From Thermodesulfobacteriota bacterium (GTDB lineage: Bacteria > Desulfobacterota > Desulfobacteria > Desulfobacterales > Desulfosudaceae), in the NCBI GenBank assembly GCA_040753795.1, contig JBFMDX010000002.1, positions 124,001 to 188,000 of the forward strand: a stretch of 64,000 bases of DNA, given 5' to 3'. Under the pieces are notes generated by a model, which saw only the letters and a program-made list of their open reading frames with translations, had not been told where the DNA came from and did not search any database. A program made the position numbers and the translations under genes. The first letter of the stretch is position 1. Each line of letters opens with the position of its first letter. This document shows, in pieces, positions 27,720 to 35,770 of the stretch.

Positions 27720-28346
27720 TTAAGAAGCCTCGATCACAATGCCTTCGATGGTTTTGGTCACGTCATGACATTTGTCCGTGGCCTTTTCCAGCAGTTCAAA
27801 GACCTCTTTCCACTTGATCAGCGTGAACGGGTCCTTTTCCTCTTTAAACAGCCTGGCCATGGCGGAATGAAGTATGAAATCGCCTTCCTGCTCCATCTTG
27901 GAGACAAACTTGCATTTTTCGCTGATGGCCGGGGGATCGGTGATCTTGCGCATCAGCTTCATGATATCGCCGAGGGTTCGGGAGGCGTTTCTCAGGATAA
28001 TGGCAAAGGCCAGCATTTCCGGTTTTATTTCTTTTATTTCATATAGTTTGATGCAGGTGGCGGCCTCCTCGATCAGGTCGAGAATATCGTCCAGCCGGCT
28101 GATCAGCCGGCGGATTTCATTGCGGTCAAAGGGCGTGATGAAGGTCTGGTGAAGGGCCGACATGCATTCATGGGTGATGTGGTCGGCACGGGTTTCGATC
28201 TCTTTGATCCTGGCGCAGATGGCCACGACATCGACGTTCCCCTCCGCCAGCTTGATCAGGTACTCGCAGGCCTCGCTGATCAGGGCGTTATGCGCTTCAA
28301 AATAGTCAAAGAAACTCGTTGTCTTGGGCAAAAATTTTTTTAACAT
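27720..28346 (-). CDS. DUF47 family (PhoU-like) partner of Pit
   Basis: A 208-residue all-helical protein of the DUF47/TIGR00153 family. It has the acidic metal-binding pattern of PhoU-like proteins (CEYLIKLAEGNVD, EIETRADHITHECMSALHQTFITPFDRNEIRRLISRLDDILDLIEEAA). These proteins are thought to gate or modulate the adjacent Pit transporter. First gene of the pit operon. A TTACGTAA palindrome lies about 60 bases upstream. Confidence 0.92.
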   Translation of the reverse strand: MLKKFLPKTTSFFDYFEAHNALISEACEYLIKLAEGNVDVVAICARIKEIETRADHITHECMSALHQTFITPFDRNEIRRLISRLDDILDLIEEAATCIKLYEIKEIKPEMLAFAIILRNASRTLGDIMKLMRKITDPPAISEKCKFVSKMEQEGDFILHSAMARLFKEEKDPFTLIKWKEVFELLEKATDKCHDVTKTIEGIVIEAS

Positions 28347-28484
28347 GACCGGGCCGTCCTTTTTTCGATTATCGGTTTTTAAGGCCGTCGCTAATCATTA
28401 CGTAACGGTTTTTTTACAATTCACATGGGGGTTTCATATAACAGGTTTTTTCAGAAGGCAACACCGGATTTTATAGGCGGCTTT

Positions 28485-29708
28485 TCATTTGATTCCCAGC
28501 TCCAGCCGGGCGGCCGTCAGCAGGTTGATATGGGTGGTGCCGGCGCCGATTTCCAGCAGTTTGGCGTCCCGCATGAGTTTTTCGATGTGGTATTCCTCCA
28601 TGTACCCGTACCCGCCGTGGATCTGGATGGCGTCCAGGGCCACCTCCACGGCCGCCCGGGCGGCGTAGGCTTTAGTGGCGCAGACATAGGCCATGTCCGG
28701 CTTGCCGGCCCGGGCCATGTCGGCCAGGCGGAGAACGATGGACCAGCAGTTCTGCAGGTGGATGTACATGTTGGCGATCTGGAGCTGAACGGCCTGGAAT
28801 TCGCCGATGGGCCGGCCGAACTGGCGGCGTTTTTTAGCGTATTTCACCGACTGTTCGTAGCATTTTTCGATAATGCCCAGGCACATGGGGCAGATGCCGG
28901 TCCGTTCCGAGCCCAGGGAATCCCGGACCTCCCGGCGGCCGCCCTGCTTCTCTTTCCCGCCCAGGAGGTTTTCCGCGGGCACGGCCACATCATCCAGAAA
29001 AATCTCGCCGGTGGGCGAGTCCTTCATGCCCATCTTTTTTAAAGGGCTGCCGGTGGACAGGCCCTTCATGGCGCGCTCCAGGATAAAGGCGTGGGGGATC
29101 TGCTCGGCGGCGGGCTGGCCCTGGTCCAGCTTGGCATAGACCACAAAGATATCCGCGTACGGCGCGTTGGTGATAAAGGTCTTGCTGCCGCTGATCCGGT
29201 AATGATCCCCGTCTTTTCGGGCGGTGGTCTTCATGGCGCCCAGGGCGTCGGAACCGGCCTCGGGCTCGGTCAGGGCCCAGGCCCCGATTTTTTCAAATGT
29301 GATGGCCGGCACGGCGTACTTTCTGATCTGCGCCGGCGTGCCTTTATCCAGGATGTTGCCGCCGCACAGGCCCACGCCGGCGCCCCAGGACATGCAGAAC
29401 CCCGGGCTGACCCGGGACATCTCCTTGACCACCACCGAGACCAGCAGCGGGTCCATGCCTTCCATGACGTCCATGGCGCCCTTTGACCGGGAGGCGTCCC
29501 ACTGGCCGCTTTCCATCTTGTCCGCCCGCCGGTTCAGGGAATCCCTGATCCAGCTTGCGCCCATGACGTCGGTCATCATCCGCCGCATTAAATCATAAGG
29601 CAGCTCCCGGCCGCTTTCAAACTCCGGAATTTTCGGCAGGATCTCCTTTTCGGCATAGTCGCGGATGGCCTGTTCAATCATGCGGTGTTCCTGTTTGAGC
29701 TCGATCAT
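28485..29708 (-). CDS. Acyl-CoA dehydrogenase
   Basis: A 407-residue FAD enzyme that oxidises an acyl-CoA to the 2-enoyl-CoA and passes electrons to ETF. Signatures: GAWALTEPEAGSDALGAMKTTA (first ACAD signature), ISGSKTFITNAPYADIFVVYAK and QIHGGYGYMEEYHIEKLMRDAK (second). The position of the catalytic Glu in medium-chain enzymes (E-G-T) is Ala here (EIGAGTTHI), as in isovaleryl- and long-chain-type enzymes whose base lies on helix G; SERTGICPMCLG offers such a Glu. Substrate therefore not certain, perhaps branched or long chain. Monocistronic by appearance; its natural acceptor may be the etfBA pair at 17-19 kb. Confidence 0.9.
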   Translation of the reverse strand: MIELKQEHRMIEQAIRDYAEKEILPKIPEFESGRELPYDLMRRMMTDVMGASWIRDSLNRRADKMESGQWDASRSKGAMDVMEGMDPLLVSVVVKEMSRVSPGFCMSWGAGVGLCGGNILDKGTPAQIRKYAVPAITFEKIGAWALTEPEAGSDALGAMKTTARKDGDHYRISGSKTFITNAPYADIFVVYAKLDQGQPAAEQIPHAFILERAMKGLSTGSPLKKMGMKDSPTGEIFLDDVAVPAENLLGGKEKQGGRREVRDSLGSERTGICPMCLGIIEKCYEQSVKYAKKRRQFGRPIGEFQAVQLQIANMYIHLQNCWSIVLRLADMARAGKPDMAYVCATKAYAARAAVEVALDAIQIHGGYGYMEEYHIEKLMRDAKLLEIGAGTTHINLLTAARLELGIK

Positions 29709-29846
29709 GGCGGATCCTCCCCAAAGGCACGGCGGTTTATTTGTTTGTGGCGTTTAGTTGTTTATAGCCGCTTATATCATTATATATAGGGGGATTCAAA
29801 CCTCATAAAGTCTTCGGCAACAGGCAGCGTGTGGCATAACCGGCTA

Positions 29847-29874
29847 TTGATATTGATTAACAGTATGATATAGT
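29847..29874 (+). promoter_or_regulatory. Candidate promoter for the membrane zinc-ribbon gene
   Basis: TTGATA at 29847-29852, 16-base spacer, TATAGT at 29869-29874, in AT-rich sequence just before the gene at 29905. Confidence 0.5.
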
Positions 29875-29904
29875 TAAAATATAATTATATGTTAGGCACT
29901 CCAT

Positions 29905-30165
29905 ATGAATGTGCGCGCTAAATTCTGGCTTTTAAATGCATTCTGGATGATTGGAGGAAGTGCTCTTCTGCTGATGTGGGCGTCAAACTTATTAGGTAAT
30001 GAAGCAGTCATATATCTCTTCTTCTGGATGATCATAATTTCGTTGATAAATTTTCTGGTTATTCGGTGCCCCCAATGCGGAACCTCGGCATACTTCGTCC
30101 GCAAATTTATTTACAGGGGTTGGCCGAATCGAAACTGCCGAAAGTGCGGGAGTAGAATAATATGA
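29905..30165 (+). CDS. Small membrane protein with C-terminal zinc ribbon
   Basis: An 86-residue protein of no family I recognise. Two hydrophobic helices (about residues 8-28 and 33-53) are followed by a zinc ribbon (CPQCG near 56 and CRKCG near 79) that would face the cytoplasm. It sits in a visibly AT-richer stretch together with a hicBA pair, between two GC-rich housekeeping blocks, suggesting acquisition by transfer. A candidate promoter precedes it. The ATG has only a weak ribosome binding site. Confidence 0.6.
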   Translation: MNVRAKFWLLNAFWMIGGSALLLMWASNLLGNEAVIYLFFWMIIISLINFLVIRCPQCGTSAYFVRKFIYRGWPNRNCRKCGSRII

Positions 30166-30256
30166 GACAAACCAAACTTATAACCATCTTTAAAGACAGT
30201 CGGAGAAAGCTCTGGCTGTCTCTGGCTTCCGCGGTTCGGCCATAAAAGAATGGGGG

Positions 30257-30481
30257 ATGATTATGAAAGCAGAGTTTACGGCAATAATTGAACCGGCGCC
30301 TGAAGGCGGCTTCTGGGCGATTTGTCCGGAAGTTCCAGGCGCCAATGGTCAGGGAGAAACAATAGAGGAAGCAAAAAATAATCTTCGTGACGCTATAGAG
30401 TTGATTGTAGAAGACCGAAAGGCTGACATTCTCCGAGGGCTTCCCGATGACGCCATTCAGGAAAAGGTTCTGGTCGGATGA
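30257..30481 (+). CDS. hicB: HicB-type antitoxin
   Basis: A 74-residue HicB family protein with the degraded RNase H fold: FTAIIEPAPEGGFWAICPEVPGANGQGETIEEAKNNLRDAIELIVED. It would bind and neutralise HicA and repress the operon. The gene precedes hicA and overlaps it by four bases (ATGA), the hicB-first order common in this family. An internal ATG two codons later (30263) is an alternative start; GGGGGATGATT precedes. Intact. Confidence 0.88.
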   Translation: MIMKAEFTAIIEPAPEGGFWAICPEVPGANGQGETIEEAKNNLRDAIELIVEDRKADILRGLPDDAIQEKVLVG

Positions 30482-30657
30482 AGCGACGAGACTTGGAAAG
30501 AAGGTTAAGAATCGCGGGATGATACATGAAACGAGAAGGTGCCTCTCATTCTCTTTGGATAAATCCAAAGAACGGTACGATTGAAGCAGTGCCCAGACAC
30601 ACCGAGATAAAGGAACCATTAGCCAAAAGAATTCTGAAGAACCTCAATGCGGAGTAA
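30478..30657 (+). pseudogene. hicA: hicA toxin gene with an in-frame TGA at codon 15
   Basis: Read from the ATG that overlaps the hicB stop, the frame gives MKRRDLERRLRIAG, then TGA (30520-30522), then YMKREGASHSLWINPKNG and EAVPRHTEIKEPLAKRILKNL to a TAA at 30655. The whole is a 59-codon HicA mRNA interferase with the catalytic histidine (GASHSLW) intact and no other lesion. The TGA replaces a residue that is often Cys in HicA. Most likely a recent inactivating mutation (a toxin loss that leaves hicB), or a sequencing error; reinitiation at the ATG two codons later would give a truncated 44-residue product. Selenocysteine is conceivable but not supported by a clear SECIS. Confidence 0.75.
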
Positions 30658-30724
30658 ATGACCGAACATATTGCAGCATTAACGCTAGCGTGTACTCATC
30701 TCAACTGTTTTGGAAAAATCAATT

Positions 30725-31888
30725 ATGCCGGGGAAAAAAAAGAACGAGATCTACCATGGCTTTGAACAGGGGCCTATCCGACCGCCCAGCGAAGCCGCCA
30801 GCCTGCTGATCCGGGTGACCAGAAACTGTCCCTGGAACCGCTGCACCTTCTGCCCGGTTTACAAGGGGAGCCGCTTTTCCCTGCGGGATCCCGAGCATGT
30901 CAAGGCCGATATCGACTCGGTCTATCACAGCATCGGACGGCTCATGGCGGCTGCCGACGACCAGGGCATGATTTCCAGGGAGGACTTCTACCGTATCGCC
31001 GAAGAGCTGCCGGCCATTGAACAGCCGGCCCTGCACGCGGCCGTTAACTGGGTTTCCGCCGGCATGCGTTCGGTCTTTCTCCAGGACGCCAACAGCCTCA
31101 TCATCAAGCCGGAAGACCTGATCGATATCCTGGAGCATCTCATGAAGCGGTTCCCCCGTATCGAGCGGGTCACTTCTTACGCCCGGTCCCATACCATCTG
31201 CCGAATCCCCCAGGACAAACTGGAGGGGATCCGGCGGGCCGGTTTAAGCCGCATCCACATCGGCCTTGAGTCCGGCTCCGACCGGGTCCTGGAGATGGTC
31301 AAAAAAGGGGTGACCAAGGCCGAACACATTGCCGCCGGCAGGAAGGTCAAGGCCGCCGGGTTTGAGCTGTCCGAATACGTCATGCCGGGCCTGGGCGGCC
31401 GGGAACTGTCCGACGAGCATGCCCGGGAAACCGCCGACGCGCTGAACCAGATTAATCCGGATTTTATCCGCCTGCGGACCCTGGCCGTGCCGCCGGGCCT
31501 GGCCCTGCATGATGAATACAAGGCCGGGCGTTTTACAAAATGCACGGATATCCAGATGGCCGAGGAGTTGCTGGCTTTTCTGGGCTCTCTGGAGGGCATC
31601 GGCTCCGCGGTAAAAAGCGATCACGTGCTCAATCTGTTTGAGGAGGTGGACGGGATTCTGCCCCAGGACAAGGAAAAGATGCTGGCGCCGATCAGGCGGT
31701 TTCTGGCCATGTCGCCGGAGCAGCAGACCCTGTATCAGGTCGGCCGGCGCCTGTCGTTTTTTCATACCCTGGATGACATGAATGATTCGGAGCGGCTGGA
31801 GCGGGCCCGGGCCCTTTGCGCCAAGATGGGGATAACGCCGGAGAATGTGGAATCAGTGATAGAAGAGGCGATGAATCGATTCATCTGA
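30725..31888 (+). CDS. Radical SAM protein with CX4CX2C motif
   Basis: A 387-residue radical SAM enzyme. The cluster motif reads CPWNRCTFC, with four rather than three residues between the first two cysteines. Later core motifs are present (RIHIGLESGSDRVLEMVKKG, GFELSEYVMPGLGG). The insert between residues 40 and 110 is helical. The gene overlaps the ferredoxin subunit korD (TGATG) and so opens the operon that ends with hemW; a role in tetrapyrrole or in oxidoreductase maturation is only guilt by association. Start ATG 30725; a TTG at 30710 is the alternative. Confidence 0.85.
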   Translation: MPGKKKNEIYHGFEQGPIRPPSEAASLLIRVTRNCPWNRCTFCPVYKGSRFSLRDPEHVKADIDSVYHSIGRLMAAADDQGMISREDFYRIAEELPAIEQPALHAAVNWVSAGMRSVFLQDANSLIIKPEDLIDILEHLMKRFPRIERVTSYARSHTICRIPQDKLEGIRRAGLSRIHIGLESGSDRVLEMVKKGVTKAEHIAAGRKVKAAGFELSEYVMPGLGGRELSDEHARETADALNQINPDFIRLRTLAVPPGLALHDEYKAGRFTKCTDIQMAEELLAFLGSLEGIGSAVKSDHVLNLFEEVDGILPQDKEKMLAPIRRFLAMSPEQQTLYQVGRRLSFFHTLDDMNDSERLERARALCAKMGITPENVESVIEEAMNRFI

Positions 31889-32106
31889 TGACAATGACGG
31901 AACGACGTTACGAACATATTATCGAACGGGACTGGTGCAAGGGCTGCGGCATCTGCGCGCGCTTCTGCCCCAAGGGCGTGCTGGCCCTGGACGCCGGCGG
32001 CAAGGCGGTTGCCGAGCATCCGGACCAATGCATCGGCTGCCGGATGTGCGAGTACCGGTGCCCGGACATGGCCATTTTTGTTCGGGAGGGACAGGGCGGC
32101 AAATGA
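31888..32106 (+). CDS. korD: 2-oxoacid:acceptor oxidoreductase, delta (ferredoxin) subunit
   Basis: A 72-residue ferredoxin with two [4Fe-4S] motifs: CKGCGICARFCPKG and CIGCRMCEYRCPD. It passes electrons from the thiamine-diphosphate subunit to external ferredoxin. The start overlaps the preceding radical SAM stop; an ATG two codons later is also possible. The stop overlaps korA by four bases. The operon order delta-alpha-beta-gamma is the usual KorDABC one. Confidence 0.9.
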   Translation: MTMTERRYEHIIERDWCKGCGICARFCPKGVLALDAGGKAVAEHPDQCIGCRMCEYRCPDMAIFVREGQGGK

Positions 32107-33251
32107 ACGGAAACATTCAATTCCTTCAGGGCAATGAAGCCTGCGCCCAGGCGGCGCTGTATGCCGGACTGGCGTTTTTCGCCGGGTATCCGATCACGCC
32201 CTCCACGGAGATCGCCGAGTATCTGGCCGCGGCCCTGCCGAAAATCAGCGGCAAGTTCGTGCAGATGGAGGACGAAATCGCCTCCCTGTGCGCCGTCATC
32301 GGCGCCTCCCTGACCGGCCGCAAGGCCATGACCGCCACCAGCGGCCCGGGATTTTCGCTCATGCAGGAAGCCCTGGGTTATGCCGTCATGGCGGAAATCC
32401 CCTGTGTCATCGTCAATGTCCAGCGGGGCGGGCCGTCCACCGGGCTGCCGACCCATGCCATGCAGGGGGACGTGTGCCAGGCCCGCTGGGGCACCCACGG
32501 CGATCATGCCATGGTCGCCCTGACCGCCTCCGGCAACCAGGACGTGTTTTCCATGACGGTGGAGGCCTTTAACCTCGCCGAAACCTTTCGCACCCCCGTT
32601 ATCCTGCTGCTGGACGAGGTGACCGGCCATACCCGGGAAAAGGTGATCATTCCGGAAAAGGGAGAGCTGGCCGTAGCCGACCGGCTGCGGACCACCGTCA
32701 AACAGGGTGTGGATTTCCATCCCTATCTGCCCCGGGAAGACGGGCGCCTGCCCATGTCCGATTTCGGCGGGGTTCACCGCCACAATGTGACCGGGCTGTT
32801 TCATGACATGTGGGGCTTTCCCTCGGAAGACCCCGGCGTGGTGCACAGCCTGATGCGCCACCTGGTCGACAAAATCGAAAACAACGTTGCCGCCATGGCC
32901 CACTACAAGACCTTTTACCTGGACGACGCCGATCTGGTTCTGGTTTCCTACGGTTCCTCGGCCCGCTCCGCCCTTCACCTGGTGGAAAACCGCCGCCGCC
33001 GGGGGGAGCGTTACGGCCTGCTGGAGTTGCAGACCCTGTGGCCGTTCCCAACGGAGGTCGTCCGGCGCCTGTGCGCGGCCGCGGATTACATCGCCGTGGT
33101 GGAGATGAACATGGGGCAGATCGCCAGGGAGGTGAGGGCGGCCGTGGACCATCCGGAGCGGGTCTACCTGGTCAACCGGATCGACGGGGCTTTCATCACG
33201 CCGACCGATATCCGCAACATGCTGCGGGTGATTCAGGGAAGGGGGGTATAG
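32103..33251 (+). CDS. korA: 2-oxoacid:acceptor oxidoreductase, alpha subunit
   Basis: A 382-residue alpha subunit of a ferredoxin-dependent 2-oxoacid oxidoreductase, most like 2-oxoglutarate oxidoreductase (KGOR). The pyrimidine-binding half shows GNEACAQAALYAGLAFFAGYPITPSTEIAEYL, MEDEIASLCAVIGASLTGRKAMTATSGPGFSLMQEALGYA and VNVQRGGPSTGLPT; a C-terminal transketolase-like domain follows. It would work in the reductive or oxidative TCA direction, making or consuming 2-oxoglutarate with CoA and ferredoxin. Overlaps korD by four bases; korB follows two bases later. Confidence 0.92.
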   Translation: MNGNIQFLQGNEACAQAALYAGLAFFAGYPITPSTEIAEYLAAALPKISGKFVQMEDEIASLCAVIGASLTGRKAMTATSGPGFSLMQEALGYAVMAEIPCVIVNVQRGGPSTGLPTHAMQGDVCQARWGTHGDHAMVALTASGNQDVFSMTVEAFNLAETFRTPVILLLDEVTGHTREKVIIPEKGELAVADRLRTTVKQGVDFHPYLPREDGRLPMSDFGGVHRHNVTGLFHDMWGFPSEDPGVVHSLMRHLVDKIENNVAAMAHYKTFYLDDADLVLVSYGSSARSALHLVENRRRRGERYGLLELQTLWPFPTEVVRRLCAAADYIAVVEMNMGQIAREVRAAVDHPERVYLVNRIDGAFITPTDIRNMLRVIQGRGV

Positions 33252-33253
33252 AC

Positions 33254-34054
33254 ATGGCGGCACGGGACTATATCCGGGAGCGGTTTTTCCCCCATCTCTG
33301 GTGCCCGGGGTGCGGCCACGGCACGGTCTTAAACGCCCTCCTTCGGGCCATCGACGAGATGACCTTGAATAAAAACGATATCGTCATGGTGTCGGGCATC
33401 GGCTGCTCCTCCCGGATCACCGGCTATGTCGATTTTCACACCCTGCACACCATTCACGGCCGGGCCCTGGCCTTTGCCGCGGGCGTGAAAATGAGCCGGC
33501 CGGAACTGACCTGCATCGTGCCCATGGGCGACGGCGACGCCCTGGCCATCGGCGGCAATCATTTTATTCACGCCTGCCGCCGCAATATCGACATGACCGC
33601 CGTGGTCATGAACAACCGTATTTACGGCATGACCGGCGGGCAGTTTTCCCCTCTTTCCGGCGCCGGCATCAAAGCCACGACCGCGCCATACGGCACTATA
33701 GATCATGATTTTAACGTGGCGGATCTGGCCAGAGCCGCCGGCGCCACCTTTGTGGCGCGAACCACCACCTATCACGTCCAGGAAATGAAAGACATTTTTA
33801 TCAAGGCGATCCGGCATAAGGGGTTTTCGGTGGTGGAGGTCCTGTCCCAGTGTCCGACCTATTTCGGTCGCCGGAACAAGGCCGGCGAAGCACCGGATAT
33901 GATGAATTATTATAAGGAAAACACGGTGCCCGCTGGCCGGGAAAAAGAAGCTGATGCCGGCAAGATTTTGCGCGGGGTGTTTGTGGAAGAGGCGAGGCCT
34001 GAATATTGCAGTGAATATGAAAAAACAATCGAGAAAGCCAGGAAGGGAAAATAA
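33254..34054 (+). CDS. korB: 2-oxoacid:acceptor oxidoreductase, beta subunit
   Basis: A 266-residue thiamine-diphosphate-binding subunit. It has the N-terminal WCPGCGHGT motif, GIGCSSRITGYVDFHTLHTIHGRALAFAAGVK, and the ThDP/Mg motif GDGDALAIGGNHFIHACRRNIDMTAVVMNN. The later VEVLSQCPTYFGRRN is typical of the 2-oxoglutarate type. The site of decarboxylation and acyl transfer to CoA together with KorA. Two bases after korA and three before korC. Confidence 0.93.
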   Translation: MAARDYIRERFFPHLWCPGCGHGTVLNALLRAIDEMTLNKNDIVMVSGIGCSSRITGYVDFHTLHTIHGRALAFAAGVKMSRPELTCIVPMGDGDALAIGGNHFIHACRRNIDMTAVVMNNRIYGMTGGQFSPLSGAGIKATTAPYGTIDHDFNVADLARAAGATFVARTTTYHVQEMKDIFIKAIRHKGFSVVEVLSQCPTYFGRRNKAGEAPDMMNYYKENTVPAGREKEADAGKILRGVFVEEARPEYCSEYEKTIEKARKGK

Positions 34055-34057
34055 ATC

Positions 34058-34603
34058 ATGTCCAGAATCCGATTTATCTTTTCCGGCTCCGGCGGTCAGG
34101 GGGTCATCACGGCGGCGGTGATCCTGGGAGAAGCCGCGGTGGTTCACGAAGGGCTCAACGCGGTTCAGGCCCAGTCCTACGGGCCTGAAGCCAGGGGCGG
34201 GGCTTCCCGGGCCGAAGTGATCATCTCGGACGCGCCCATCAATTTTCCCCGGGTGAACAACGCCAATGTGCTGGTCTGCCTCAACCAGGCGGCCTATAAT
34301 AAATACGCTACGGCCATCCGGCCCGGCGGGCTGGTGGTGACCGACTCCCGTAACGTCAAGCTGTTCAAGAAGGTCGACGCCCGTCAGATCGAGCTGCCCC
34401 TTTACGATACGGCCGCTGAAAAAGCCGGCAATCCCCTGGTCATGAATATCTGCATGCTGGGCGCGGTGGTCGGCTTGACCAGTGCGGTCAACCGGGAGTC
34501 GGTGCTCAAAACCCTGGCGGACCGGATCCCGTCCGATTTCCTGGGAGTCAACCGGAAGGCTTTTGAAATGGGCCTCACCCTGGCCCAGCCCCACCTCCGC
34601 TGA
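34058..34603 (+). CDS. korC: 2-oxoacid:acceptor oxidoreductase, gamma subunit
   Basis: A 181-residue gamma subunit: FSGSGGQGVITAAVILGEAAVVHEGLNAVQAQSYGPEARGGASRAEVIIS is the family signature. It completes the KorDABC complex and contributes to CoA binding. Its stop overlaps the hemW start (TGATG). Confidence 0.93.
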   Translation: MSRIRFIFSGSGGQGVITAAVILGEAAVVHEGLNAVQAQSYGPEARGGASRAEVIISDAPINFPRVNNANVLVCLNQAAYNKYATAIRPGGLVVTDSRNVKLFKKVDARQIELPLYDTAAEKAGNPLVMNICMLGAVVGLTSAVNRESVLKTLADRIPSDFLGVNRKAFEMGLTLAQPHLR

Positions 34604-35763
34604 TGTCCTCATCCTTTATTCATCAACCCGCCGGCATTTACATCCATGTTCCCTTCTGCCGGAAGAAATGCGCTTATTGTGATTTTTATTCCCTCACCGA
34701 TCAATCGCTGATCGACGCTTATGTAACAGCGCTGAAAAAAGAGGCGGCCATGGTTTTGTCGGAAAAGGCCATGGCCGTTGACACTATTTACTTCGGGGGC
34801 GGTACCCCGTCTGTTCTAAATTTAAATCAAATAACTGAAATAATAAGTTTAATAAACTTATTATCAAATATTTACACTGATAGTGAAATAACAGTCGAAG
34901 TCAATCCGGAATCAGCCGGGCGGGAGTGGTTGAAGGCCGTCCGGGAGGCCGGGGTCAATCGCGTCAGCATCGGCATTCAGTCTTTTGACGATAATGCCCT
35001 GGCTTTTCTGGGAAGAATCCATTCGGCGGGCCGGGGTCTGGAAGCAGTGGCCGCGGCCCGATCCGCCGGGTTTGACAATATCGGTCTGGATATCATCTAT
35101 GGCCTTCCCGGCCAGACCCGGACCGACCTTGAGGCTGATTTAAGCCGGGCCATCGCCCTGGCGCCGGAGCATATTTCCTGCTACCTGCTGACCATGGAAA
35201 CCGGCACACCCCTGGAGGGGGCGTTGCGCCGGAAGGCGTTTGTTCCCCTGTCCGATGCCCGTCAGAGCGACCTGTTTCTGGCCGCGGCCGAAGTGCTGAC
35301 CGCAAACGGTTATCTTCATTATGAGATATCCAATTTCGCCTGCCGGCCGGAGACCCGTTCACGCCATAACACCAAATACTGGCAGCGGGTTCCCTACGCC
35401 GGTCTGGGCCCGGCGGCCCATTCCTATACCGGATCGGTCCGGTACTGGAACGTCAGGGACGTGTCCGACTATGTGGAAAGGCTGTCCGCCGATCGCTCCC
35501 CGCGGCAGGCCGACGAGTTGCTGACCGCCCGTCAGAAGATGATGGAATCTCTCTACCTGGGGCTGCGGCTGGCCGAAGGGCTTGAGATAGACGCCTTTAA
35601 CCGGGAGTTCTCAACCGACTTTCAAATTTTGTTCGCCCCCGTGCTGGCAGAACACCGGTCAACCGGAATGCTGGAGATGGCCCAGGGCCGCTGCCGGCTT
35701 TCCACCCGGGGCATGCTGTTTCATGAAACCATTGCCGCTGAACTGGCCGGGTTGCTGGAATAA
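34603..35763 (+). CDS. hemW: Radical SAM haem chaperone HemW
   Basis: A 386-residue HemN-like protein. GIYIHVPFCRKKCAYCDFYS carries the CxxxCxxC cluster motif with the following aromatic typical of HemN/HemW; FGGGTPS and the ITVEVNPES and RVSIGIQSFDD stretches complete the radical SAM core, and a C-terminal HemW domain follows. HemW delivers haem to respiratory proteins rather than acting as a coproporphyrinogen dehydrogenase; no separate hemN residue set was checked. Coupled to korC by overlap. Bases 34810-34900 are unusually AT-rich for this genome and contain a perfect palindrome. Confidence 0.88.
   Translation: MSSSFIHQPAGIYIHVPFCRKKCAYCDFYSLTDQSLIDAYVTALKKEAAMVLSEKAMAVDTIYFGGGTPSVLNLNQITEIISLINLLSNIYTDSEITVEVNPESAGREWLKAVREAGVNRVSIGIQSFDDNALAFLGRIHSAGRGLEAVAAARSAGFDNIGLDIIYGLPGQTRTDLEADLSRAIALAPEHISCYLLTMETGTPLEGALRRKAFVPLSDARQSDLFLAAAEVLTANGYLHYEISNFACRPETRSRHNTKYWQRVPYAGLGPAAHSYTGSVRYWNVRDVSDYVERLSADRSPRQADELLTARQKMMESLYLGLRLAEGLEIDAFNREFSTDFQILFAPVLAEHRSTGMLEMAQGRCRLSTRGMLFHETIAAELAGLLE
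34840..34864 (+). repeat. 25-base perfect palindrome inside hemW
   Basis: ATAATAAGTTTA / TAAACTTATTAT-type arms of 12 bases around one central base, in a locally AT-rich part of the hemW reading frame. It could form an mRNA hairpin or be a protein-binding site; it also encodes EIISLINLLSN. Confidence 0.6.
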
Positions 35764-35770
35764 AACAAGA

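Noticed and set aside
31908-33263. 451-codon minus-strand open frame
   Set aside because: Shadow of korD and korA; no domain recognised.
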